Part shown: piece by piece, positions 31,356-39,016 of the stretch
Numbering within the stretch: the first letter of the stretch is position 1
Layout of the letters: every line of letters starts with the position of its first letter
Assembly: GCF_004349105.1 (NCBI RefSeq)
Contig: NZ_SMLB01000002.1
Location: forward strand, 124,001-188,000
Origin: Jiangella aurantiaca
Lineage (GTDB): Bacteria; Actinomycetota; Actinomycetes; Jiangellales; Jiangellaceae
DNA: 64,000 nucleotides
Reading direction: 5' to 3'
The notes under the pieces: model-generated
Seen by the model: the letters and a program-made list of their open reading frames with translations, nothing else
Databases searched by the model: none
What the model was told of the DNA's origin: nothing
Translations under genes and position numbers: made by a program

Positions 31356-32752
31356 CGGGTCACTCTCCGGGTCTTGGATGCGTCGCGAAGGACGTCGGCG
31401 AGTGTGCGGCGCACGTGGCTCTGGTCGAGGGCGAAGGAGTCCGCGAGCCGTTCCGCCTCGTTGGGGGTGACGCCTTCGAACGCCCTCGCGAAGTCGCCCA
31501 CCATGGCCTCGGCGAGCATCACATGACGCACATGCCCGTGGATCCACCGACGAGCACCCCACGGATAGGGCTGGAAGTCGGGGAACTCCCGCTCGAACAG
31601 CTCCTCGATGGGCTCCAGGATGTGCCGGATCTCCCCATCCGTCGACCCCCAGGAGTCGACGCCGAGACGCGCCTTCTTCTCCACGACCGGCGCCACCCGC
31701 TGCGCGTACGGCGAGGCTGGATCGACGGTCACCAGACCCTGCAATCCGATGTCCTTGTACGTCCAGAGCGCCCAGCTCGCCTCGTGCCGGCGATAGATCT
31801 CCAGCTGGTCCTCGAGCAGGCGATAGCGCTGCTCGTCCCGAGCGGGATCGCCGGTGTACACGGGGCCGAACTCACCGACCCAGATGGGCGTGCCGGTCTG
31901 GCGCATGTACTCGGTGCGAGCGAGGAACGTCTTCTCCACGTGGTCGCGGTCGACGTACTCGCCTCTGCTGACGCCGGGATAGGGACCGCCGTCGACGAAG
32001 CCGGGCAGAGCGTAGTCGTGGGCGGTGTAGACGCAGTTCGGCAGCGGGTCGCCCAGCTGGTCGAACTGGGTCGAGTAGCGGTTGCCGTCGAGGAAGAGGA
32101 TGTGGTCCGGATCGACGGCGCGAATGGCCGCTTCCAGGCGCCGGTAGAACGGTCCGATCGTCGTGCCTTCGGCGTCGCCGGGCTCGTTGACCGGGTTGTA
32201 CCCCGCCACCCAGGCGTTGCCCCTGTAGTGCTCGGCCAGTCGCTGCCAGAGGTGCACGACCCGGTCCTGGAACTGCCGCTGGCTCCAGAAGTGGGCCCAC
32301 TGCGTGGGGTTGTCGCTGTGCCAGTGCTGGTTCTGCGCGCCCGGCACCGCATGGAGGTCCAGGATGGTGTATAGCCGGTGCCGTGCGCAGGCGTCCACCA
32401 CCCCATCCAGCAGCGCGAACCCCTCGGGCTCGAGCTCGAACGGCGCCGCATCGTCCTCGAAATGGCGGTAGTTGAACGGGACGCGGACCGAGTTGAGCCC
32501 GAGGCCGGCGAGCAGGGCCGCGTCGTCGTCGGTGAAGAAGACGGAGAGGAAGCGGTCGAAGAACCGCTTGTAGCCCTCCTCGCCGAGGACCCGGCGCAGC
32601 GCCTTGCGCTGCTGCGACTCCGTCCCGGGGTAGCCAGTGATGAAGTTCTCCATGTTCATCCAGCCACCGAGACCGACACCGCGCAACACCACCGGCCTGT
32701 CACCGGCGACGATCCGGCTTCCGTCGACTCTCAGGACGGGTTTCCTGCTCAT
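31352..32752 (-). CDS. Glycoside hydrolase family 5 enzyme, probably intracellular
   Basis: 466 residues. The barrel shows RGVGLGGWMNMENFITGYPG, LNSVRVPFNYRHF and YTILDLHAVPGAQNQ. The acid/base is Glu190 in NPVNEPGD, the nucleophile is Glu294 in IWVGEFGPVY, and LWTYKDIGLQGL follows. About 100 extra residues at the C-terminus (from LFEREFPDF) lack a known module. There is no signal peptide. GH5 members with this long GYPGTE segment are often annotated as exo-acting glucosidases or mannanases, but I cannot name the subfamily. It is between GH51 and the sugar-acid dehydratase, so it probably trims an imported arabinose-bearing oligosaccharide. Confidence 0.83.
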   Translation of the reverse strand: MSRKPVLRVDGSRIVAGDRPVVLRGVGLGGWMNMENFITGYPGTESQQRKALRRVLGEEGYKRFFDRFLSVFFTDDDAALLAGLGLNSVRVPFNYRHFEDDAAPFELEPEGFALLDGVVDACARHRLYTILDLHAVPGAQNQHWHSDNPTQWAHFWSQRQFQDRVVHLWQRLAEHYRGNAWVAGYNPVNEPGDAEGTTIGPFYRRLEAAIRAVDPDHILFLDGNRYSTQFDQLGDPLPNCVYTAHDYALPGFVDGGPYPGVSRGEYVDRDHVEKTFLARTEYMRQTGTPIWVGEFGPVYTGDPARDEQRYRLLEDQLEIYRRHEASWALWTYKDIGLQGLVTVDPASPYAQRVAPVVEKKARLGVDSWGSTDGEIRHILEPIEELFEREFPDFQPYPWGARRWIHGHVRHVMLAEAMVGDFARAFEGVTPNEAERLADSFALDQSHVRRTLADVLRDASKTRRVTR

Positions 32753-32792
32753 GGGCGTCCTCTCTTGACTCCGAGGGTGTCGTGCGCCGAGC

Positions 32793-34301
32793 TCAGCCCA
32801 GCGTCAAGGCGGTCCAGGAGACGGGCGGCAGCGAGACCGTGACCGTGCCGTCGATCAGCGCGGCCGTCGGGTTCACCACCGGACGCACCCGGTCCTGCTG
32901 TTCCAGGGTGTTGGCGGCGTGCGGATCCTTGTCGCCCAGCGTCCACGCGTCGCGGACACCGACCTGGCCGAGCATCCGCACGTCGATCTCGACCTCCGCT
33001 TCTGTCTCCTCGTCGCGGTTGACGAGGAACACCGCCGTTGAGTTGCTGCCGGCGTCGTGCGTCGCCACCGCGTCGATCACGGTGACGTCACCGTGCAAGG
33101 CCGACGTGTACGTTGGGCTGTCCAGCTTGAGTTCCAGCGCCTCGCCGCGCGCCAGTCGCGAGGTGAGCGCGAAGGGGTAGAACGTGGTCTGCCGCCAGGC
33201 CGGTCCTCCCGGCTCGGTCATGATCGGCGCGATGACGTTGACCAGCTGCGCCAGGCTGGCCGACGTCACCCGGTCGGCGTGCCTGATGAGTGAGATGAGC
33301 AGGTTGCCGAAGACCACCGCGTCCATCACCGAGTAGGTGTTCTCGAGCAGCCGGGGTGCGATCGGCCAGTCGTCGATGCCGGTGTGGCGTTCTCGCCTGT
33401 AGCGCGACTGGTACCAGACGTTCCACTCGTCGAAGGAGATGTACATGGTCTTGCTGCTGCGACGCTCGGCCTTGACGTGGTCGGCGGTGGCCGCGACCGA
33501 CTCGATGAACCGGTCCATGTTCACCGCCGAGGCGAGGAAGCTGGCGTAGTCGCCGTCCTTCGGCTCGTAGTAGGCGTGGCACGAGATGTAGTCCACCTCG
33601 TCGTACGTCGCTTCCAGCACGGTCCGTTCCCAGCCGCCGAACGTCGCCATCTGCGCGCTGGAACTGCCGCAGACGACGAGCTCGAGTCCGGGATCGACCT
33701 GCCGCATCGCCCGGGCGGTCTTGGCGGCGAGGCTCGCGTACTCCTCGGCGGAGCCGTGGCCCAGCTGCCACGGCCCGTCCATCTCGTTGCCGAGGCACCA
33801 CATCCTGATGTCGTGAGGCGCCGGCGTGCCGTTCGCGATGCGCAGGTCGGACAGCCGCGTGCCCGAGGGCACGTTGGCGTACTCGAGGACGTCAAGCGCC
33901 TCGTGGACGCCGCGCGTCCCGAGGTTCACCGCGTACATGAGCTCACTGCCGACCTTGCGCAGCCAGGCGGCGAACTCGTCCAGGCCGACCTCGTTCGTCT
34001 CGGTCGAGTGCCAGGCGAGGTCGAGGCGGCGCGGGCGCTGGTCGCGGGGGCCGATGCCGTCCTCCCACCGGTAGCCCGACACGAAGTTGCCGCCGGGATA
34101 GCGGATGGTGGTCACCCCGAGCTCTCGGACCAGGGCGATGACGTCCTCGCGGTATCCCTGCTCATCGGCGGTCGGATGGGTGGGCTCGTAGATGCCGTCG
34201 TAGACGCATCGGCCGAGATGTTCGACGAAGGAGCCGAACAGACGGCGGTTGACGGTGCCGACGGTGAAGTAGGGGTCGATGGTCAGGTGAGCGCGGTTCA
34301 T
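32793..34301 (-). CDS. abfA: GH51 alpha-L-arabinofuranosidase
   Basis: 502 residues, the usual AbfA length. The N-terminus FGSFVEHLGRCVYDGIYEP and IRYPGGNFVSGYRWEDGIGP are diagnostic. The acid/base is Glu173 in CLGNEMDGPWQLGH and the nucleophile is Glu292 in ISFDEWNVWY. The C-terminal beta-sandwich ends with LPPVSWTALTLG. The enzyme is cytoplasmic (no signal) and removes L-arabinofuranose from arabinan or arabinoxylan oligosaccharides. It follows the importer genes by 42 bases and has an AGAGGA ribosome site. Its presence defines the operon as arabinose-releasing. Confidence 0.93.
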   Translation of the reverse strand: MNRAHLTIDPYFTVGTVNRRLFGSFVEHLGRCVYDGIYEPTHPTADEQGYREDVIALVRELGVTTIRYPGGNFVSGYRWEDGIGPRDQRPRRLDLAWHSTETNEVGLDEFAAWLRKVGSELMYAVNLGTRGVHEALDVLEYANVPSGTRLSDLRIANGTPAPHDIRMWCLGNEMDGPWQLGHGSAEEYASLAAKTARAMRQVDPGLELVVCGSSSAQMATFGGWERTVLEATYDEVDYISCHAYYEPKDGDYASFLASAVNMDRFIESVAATADHVKAERRSSKTMYISFDEWNVWYQSRYRRERHTGIDDWPIAPRLLENTYSVMDAVVFGNLLISLIRHADRVTSASLAQLVNVIAPIMTEPGGPAWRQTTFYPFALTSRLARGEALELKLDSPTYTSALHGDVTVIDAVATHDAGSNSTAVFLVNRDEETEAEVEIDVRMLGQVGVRDAWTLGDKDPHAANTLEQQDRVRPVVNPTAALIDGTVTVSLPPVSWTALTLG

Positions 34302-34343
34302 GATCCTCTTTGGCGGTCGACGGGCGGGGGGACGTCTGCCGGC

Positions 34344-35228
34344 CTACTTCAGGCTCCCGATGGCCAGCCCACCGCGCCAATGGCGCTGCAGCGTGAGGAA
34401 GGCGATGATCAGCGGGATGACCGAGACGAGAGACCCCATGATGATGATGCTCCAGAGCGACGTACCGCCGGAGTTGTTGGCCGAGGCGATCCCCTGCCAC
34501 TGACCGATGCCGACCGTCACGGGGTACAGGTCGTTGTCCGACAGCATCGCCAGCGGCAGGAAGTAGTTGTTCCAGGTGGCCACGATCGACAGCAATAGGA
34601 CGGTCACCATCGCGGGTCGCATCAGCGGAAGCGCGACCTGGAGGAATGACCGCACCTCACCCGCACCGTCGACGCGTGCGGCGTCGAGGAGCTCGTCGGG
34701 AACGGCGTCGCGCACGTAGACGTGCATCAGATACACCCCGAACGGGTTGAGCAGCGACGGCAGGATCACCGCCCAGATGGTGTTCGTCAGCCCCAACCGG
34801 GAGAACATGATGAAGGTCGGGATGACCAGCGCGGTGGCCGGCACCATCACCGCGCCCAGCAGGACGGCGAAGCTGAACCGCCGGCCGGCGAAGCGGTACT
34901 TCGCGAAGCCGTAGCCGGCCAGGACGGCCAGCGCGGTGGCGCCGACACCGCCCACGACGGCGTAGAGCGTGGAGTTCAGCAGCCATCGCGCATAGATGCC
35001 GCCGCTGTGGGTGAACAGCTCCTGGAGATTGCCGATGAAATCGACGTTGTCGGAGAACCAGAGCGCGTTCCCTCCGCCGAAGAGTCCGGCGGCGTCCTTG
35101 GAACTGTTGACGACGACCCACCAGAACGGCACCAGGAAGTAGACGAGCAGGAAGCCGAGGAGGACCTGCAGCGGCAGGTAGCGCTGCGGCCGCCGGCGAC
35201 GCGAGGCGACGTCGATGTGTGCGGTCAT
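34344..35228 (-). CDS. Sugar ABC transporter permease, MalG type (arabinose operon)
   Basis: 294 residues. TM1 is LLGFLLVYFLVPFWWVVVNS, and further segments follow around ALAVLAGYGFAKYRF and LGAVMVPATALVIPTFIMF. The EAA loop is LLDAARVDGAGEVRSFLQVA. It begins four bases inside the previous permease stop. Together with the 35225 permease it forms the channel for the oligosaccharide bound by the 36258 lipoprotein. The end lacks the usual VxGxxxGAVKG tail and finishes HWRGGLAIGSLK, a known variant. Confidence 0.9.
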   Translation of the reverse strand: MTAHIDVASRRRRPQRYLPLQVLLGFLLVYFLVPFWWVVVNSSKDAAGLFGGGNALWFSDNVDFIGNLQELFTHSGGIYARWLLNSTLYAVVGGVGATALAVLAGYGFAKYRFAGRRFSFAVLLGAVMVPATALVIPTFIMFSRLGLTNTIWAVILPSLLNPFGVYLMHVYVRDAVPDELLDAARVDGAGEVRSFLQVALPLMRPAMVTVLLLSIVATWNNYFLPLAMLSDNDLYPVTVGIGQWQGIASANNSGGTSLWSIIIMGSLVSVIPLIIAFLTLQRHWRGGLAIGSLK

Positions 35229-36169
35229 GACAGGAAGCTCCCCCGCTTGCGGGTCGCGAACAGGAAGACGTAGACGCAGACGAAGACGACGCCTCCGAGC
35301 GCGAACGAGATGGCCGATCCGTAGTTGAAGTTCGCCAGGCCGAACGCCTGCTGGTACGCGTACATGTTCGGCGTGAAGTCCGGTCCGATCGCGCCGGCGG
35401 CGAGGTCACGGAGGATCTTCGGCTCGTTGAAGAACTGCAGCGTTCCGATCAGCGCGAACACCAGGATGAGGAGCAGCGCCGGCGTGATCAGCGGGATCTT
35501 GATCCGCAGCGTGATCTGCCAGGTACTGGCGCCGTCGATGCGCGCGGCCTCGTACAGGGTCGGATCGATGCCCTGCAACGCGGCGTACAAGATGATCATG
35601 TAGTAGCCGGCCCACTGCCAGGTGACGATGTTGAGCAGGCCGTAGAAGATCAGGTCGTTGCTGAGGAAGTCCGGAGCCGAGGCGCCGAACAAGCCGAAGA
35701 TGTCCCCGAGCGGGCCGAAGTTCTTGCTGTACAGGAACCCCCACATGAGGGCGCCGATGACCGCGGGAATCGCGTAGGGGAGGAAGATCATCAGCCGGGA
35801 GAACCGCGCGAACGCCGACGTGACGATGTCGAGGATCAGCGCCATCGCGAGCGAGATCAGCATCTGGACCGGGATGAGGACGAGCGAGAACCGGATGACG
35901 AACCACGCACCGTCGAGGAAGCTCGGATCGGTGAACGCCTTCGTGTAGTTGTCCAGGAGGACGAAGCTCGTCCCGCCGATCAGCGCCTTCCGGAACAGGC
36001 TGAGGTAGAGGGCGTACACGAGCGGCGCGACGAGGAAGGCGAGGAAGACCACGCCAAACGGCCCGATGAACAGCCACCCGATGAGCTGCTCGCGCAGGGG
36101 TACCTTGGGCGCTTTGCGTCTGGTCTTCTCGGCGCGCGGTGGCGCGGTCTCGCTGATCTGCAGGGTCAT
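35225..36169 (-). CDS. Sugar ABC transporter permease, MalF type (arabinose operon)
   Basis: 314 residues. A basic start (EKTRRKAPKVPLREQ) precedes TM1 (LFIGPFGVVFLAFLVAPLVY). Other segments lie around VLIPVQMLISLAMALILDI and LLILVFALIGTLQFF. The EAA loop is LYEAARIDGASTWQITLRIK. The late part has an insertion (AAGAIGPDFTPNMYAYQQAF) where many relatives have TxGGP. The gene follows the binding protein by 88 bases and overlaps the MalG-type gene. Energy must come from an ATPase encoded elsewhere. Confidence 0.9.
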   Translation of the reverse strand: MTLQISETAPPRAEKTRRKAPKVPLREQLIGWLFIGPFGVVFLAFLVAPLVYALYLSLFRKALIGGTSFVLLDNYTKAFTDPSFLDGAWFVIRFSLVLIPVQMLISLAMALILDIVTSAFARFSRLMIFLPYAIPAVIGALMWGFLYSKNFGPLGDIFGLFGASAPDFLSNDLIFYGLLNIVTWQWAGYYMIILYAALQGIDPTLYEAARIDGASTWQITLRIKIPLITPALLLILVFALIGTLQFFNEPKILRDLAAGAIGPDFTPNMYAYQQAFGLANFNYGSAISFALGGVVFVCVYVFLFATRKRGSFLS

Positions 36170-36257
36170 GCTCCAGCTCCGGAAAATCTGTGGACGGCGA
36201 GGAGGGAGGTGGCGGGGGCCGGGCCGTCGGAGAACGAGCCGACCCCCGCCCGTCGGG

Positions 36258-37631
36258 TCACTGGACTGTGAAGCCCTGTTCCTCCGCGTAGCTCACGACG
36301 TCGTCCTGCAGCCGGTCCGCGGCTTCGGAGCCGGTGATCGAGCCCTGGTTGAGCGCACCGAGCTGCTCGGTCATGGCGTCGTAGTAGTACTGCTGCAGCG
36401 GGCTGTAGGTGAAGCCCTCGTAGGCGTTCGCCGCCGGGACGTAGACCTCCTTGTTCGCCTGCTGCCCGCCGAAGAACTCCACCTCGAGGTCGACGAAGGC
36501 CGGGTCCTCCAGCGCGTTGAGGTTCAGCGGGAAGATGACCTGGTTGGTCCAGCCGTCGGTGAGCGACGCCTCGTCGGCGTAGATGCCGAAGGCGACCTTC
36601 GCCGCCAGTTCCGGATCGGAGGCCTGGCTGGTCACCGAGAAGGCCGAGCCGCCCCAGTTCACCTGCACCGGGTTGGCGGGGTCCCACTGCGGCAACGGCG
36701 CGACCGCGAACTGACCGGAGTCCGCTCCTTCGCCCACGCCGGCACCGGTGAGGTAGCCCGGCGCCCAGGCCGCGGAGATGTAGGTGGCGTAGTCGCCGTT
36801 GATCACGCCGGAGATGTACTCCGGAGTGAACTGGTCCTGGGTGCCGACCAGGCCCTTCTCGACGAGGCCGCCCCAGTACTCGAGGACGTCCTTCGACGCC
36901 TGGTCGTTCAGGGCGATGCCGATGTTCTCCGGATCGTCGGTGTCGTAGGCGAACGGGCTCGCGCCCTTCTGGATCTGCAGTGCCATCATGACCGCCGGCA
37001 CGTTGGCGCCGAGGTCACCGAACAGCGGGCCGCCGGCATCGCGCACCGTCTGCGCGGCCTGCTCGTACTCGGCCCACGTGGTGGGTGGCGTGATGCCGTA
37101 CTGCTCGAAGATGTCCTTGCGGTAGATCATCCCCATCGGACCGCCGTCGACCGGCACGCCGTAGACCGCGTCGCCGACCGAGACGTCCTGCCAGGCGCCC
37201 TCGCTGTAGTCGTCCTTGACGTCCTCGTAGCCGTAGTCGCTGATGTCGACGAGTGCGTCCTGCACCTGGAAGGTCGGGATTCGGTCGGCCTCGATCATGA
37301 TGACGTCGGGCGCGCCGGTCCCGGCGGCGATGGCGGTCTGGAACTTCTCGTACTCGTCGCCGCCCTCGCCGACGTTGGTCCAGCACACCTGGACCTCGTC
37401 GTTGAGCTCGTTGAAGTTGTCGACGACCAACTCCATGTTCGGGTACCAGGCCCACAGCGTCACCGCGGGCAGGTCCGGCTTGGGAATGGTGTTCGTGCAG
37501 TTGCTGGCGTCGGACCCGCCGCCACCACCACCATCGCTGCTGCTGGTTCCGTCATCTCCCGACGAGCAGGCGACGAGTGTGCCGGCGAGGACGAGGGTCG
37601 CCGCCGCGGCAAGGAATGGCTTGCGCTTCAT
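36258..37631 (-). CDS. Sugar ABC transporter substrate-binding lipoprotein (arabinose operon)
   Basis: 457 residues. The signal ends at the lipobox TLVAC and is followed by a Ser/Gly linker. The mature protein has VTLWAWYPNMELVVDNFNEL, GAPDVIMIEADRIPTFQVQD, YGVPVDGGPMGMIYRKDIFE, PPTTWAEYEQAAQ and VINGDYATYISAAWAPG, typical of family 1 solute-binding proteins for oligosaccharides. It is the first gene of the minus-strand operon that continues to the IlvD and LacI genes. Its promoter, TTGCCA-N16-TAAACA, is overlapped by a LacI-type palindrome. The ligand is probably an arabino-oligosaccharide given GH51 downstream; this is inference. Confidence 0.9.
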   Translation of the reverse strand: MKRKPFLAAAATLVLAGTLVACSSGDDGTSSSDGGGGGGSDASNCTNTIPKPDLPAVTLWAWYPNMELVVDNFNELNDEVQVCWTNVGEGGDEYEKFQTAIAAGTGAPDVIMIEADRIPTFQVQDALVDISDYGYEDVKDDYSEGAWQDVSVGDAVYGVPVDGGPMGMIYRKDIFEQYGITPPTTWAEYEQAAQTVRDAGGPLFGDLGANVPAVMMALQIQKGASPFAYDTDDPENIGIALNDQASKDVLEYWGGLVEKGLVGTQDQFTPEYISGVINGDYATYISAAWAPGYLTGAGVGEGADSGQFAVAPLPQWDPANPVQVNWGGSAFSVTSQASDPELAAKVAFGIYADEASLTDGWTNQVIFPLNLNALEDPAFVDLEVEFFGGQQANKEVYVPAANAYEGFTYSPLQQYYYDAMTEQLGALNQGSITGSEAADRLQDDVVSYAEEQGFTVQ

Positions 37632-37755
37632 TGCGTGTGTTCCCTTCGGGATGCTGAGGACGTCGTTGTCGGCGCGTCGCCGGGCGGCCCGGAACCGGCT
37701 CCCGGGACGGACGCTTCTGGCACCCCTGCACCGGGCCGTGTGGCCGCGAAGATCG

Positions 37756-37797
37756 TTTATAACGTTGTATGTTTAGCGATAAAGCTGACTATGGCAA
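37756..37797 (-). promoter_or_regulatory. Promoter and LacI-type operator of the arabinose operon
   Basis: On the minus strand, TTGCCA (37797-37792), 16 bases, TAAACA (37775-37770) form a promoter toward the binding-protein gene. The word TTTATAACGTTGTATG (plus strand 37756-37771), centred on AACGTT, covers the -10 and start area. Nearly identical words occur at 41421 and, weaker, 41343 before the tandem esterase gene. The adjacent divergent LacI protein (37913) is the likely binder. Confidence 0.6.
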
Positions 37798-37912
37798 TCC
37801 GCTCCGCCAGTGTCAAGACCGCTCGGCAGCCCTGCGCTCGACACATTTCTGCGCAGGTCGGCCCATAGAATGCGGGTACGGCACGGGCGCGCACGCGGAG
37901 CGAGGAGGACAC

Positions 37913-38947
37913 GTGATCCCGACGATGCACGACGTCGCGCGGGTGGCCGGGGTCTCCATCAAGACCGTCTCGAACGTGATCAACGACTTCCCCCACGTCC
38001 GGCCGTCGACACGCATGCGCGTGCTCTCGGCCATCGAGCAGCTCGGCTACCGGCCCAACCTGTCGGCGCGAGGGCTGCGGTCGGGCCGCACCGGGGTCAT
38101 CGGGCTGGCGGTGCCCGAGCTGCGGCAGAATTACTTCGCCGAGCTCGCCGACTCGATCATCCGTGCGGCGGAGAAGCACGACCTCGGCGTCCTGGTCGAG
38201 CAGACGAGCGGCGATCGCGACCGTGAGATCGCGGTGGTCACCGGCGCCGGACGCCTCCGCCTCACCGACGGGCTGCTGTTCAGCCCGGAACGACTGGGCC
38301 AGGACGACCGCCACCTCCTCCGGCCCACGTTTCCCTTCGTGCTGCTGGGCGAGCGGATCTTCGGTGGCCCCACCGACCACGTGACGATGCACAACGTGAG
38401 CTCGGCGAAGGCAGCCGTCGAACATCTGCTCGGGATCGGCCGGCGGCGCATCGCGCTCATCGGGGCGCACCCGGACCAGCGCGAGGAGGTGCGTCCGGCG
38501 GACCTGCGCCTGCGCGGCTACAAGGCCGCGCTCGAGGCAGCCGCGATCCCCGTCGATCCACAGCTCATCCGAGCCGTGGCGCCGTGGCATCGGGAGAACG
38601 GCGCGGAGGCCATGCGCGACCTCATCGCGGCGGGCATCCCGTTCGACGGCCTGTTCGCCCTCAACGACACGCTGGCGCTCGGTGCGCTGCGCGCACTCGG
38701 CGAAGCGGGCTGGCGCGTCCCCGACGACGTCGCCGTCATCGGGTTCGACGACATCGACGAAGCACGGTTCTCCGTTCCGTCGCTGTCCAGCGTCGATCCC
38801 GGGCGCGACGAGATCGCGGAGACCGCCGTCGAACTCCTCGTCGAGCGCATCAACGAGCGGGACGACGAGCGGCTGCCGCCGCTCCTCGTCAAGTCCGAGT
38901 TCCGGATCGTCGCCCGCGAGTCCACCGGGTTCGGCCGGTCCAGCTGA
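37913..38947 (+). CDS. LacI-family regulator divergent from the arabinose operon
   Basis: 344 residues from the GTG after GAGGAGGAC. The headpiece is PTMHDVARVAGVSIKTVSNV, with hinge ARGLRSGRTGVIGLAV. The sensor domain includes FVLLGERIFGGPTDHVTMHN, GRRRIALIGAHPD, GLFALNDTLALGALRAL and AVIGFDDIDEARFSVPSLSS. It resembles the LacI protein at 28552 in layout, so the operon is flanked by two repressors. The shared region between this gene and the binding-protein gene holds an AACGTT-centred operator. It probably represses both the arabinose operon and the tandem esterase gene at 39017 until an arabinose-containing inducer binds. Confidence 0.9.
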   Translation: MIPTMHDVARVAGVSIKTVSNVINDFPHVRPSTRMRVLSAIEQLGYRPNLSARGLRSGRTGVIGLAVPELRQNYFAELADSIIRAAEKHDLGVLVEQTSGDRDREIAVVTGAGRLRLTDGLLFSPERLGQDDRHLLRPTFPFVLLGERIFGGPTDHVTMHNVSSAKAAVEHLLGIGRRRIALIGAHPDQREEVRPADLRLRGYKAALEAAAIPVDPQLIRAVAPWHRENGAEAMRDLIAAGIPFDGLFALNDTLALGALRALGEAGWRVPDDVAVIGFDDIDEARFSVPSLSSVDPGRDEIAETAVELLVERINERDDERLPPLLVKSEFRIVARESTGFGRSS

Positions 38948-38953
38948 CCGGCG

Positions 38954-38986
38954 GCGTGGCCGGCCGGGATCGCCGGCCGGCCACGC
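38954..38986. terminator. Perfect 14-bp bidirectional terminator hairpin
   Basis: GCGTGGCCGGCCGG (38954-38967) and CCGGCCGGCCACGC (38973-38986) pair without mismatch around the loop GATCG. It lies between the convergent LacI (ends 38947) and esterase (ends 39017) genes. No T-run follows. Confidence 0.75.
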
Positions 38987-39016
38987 GCACCTGTGGGGCA
39001 CCTTCACCGGACCTCG

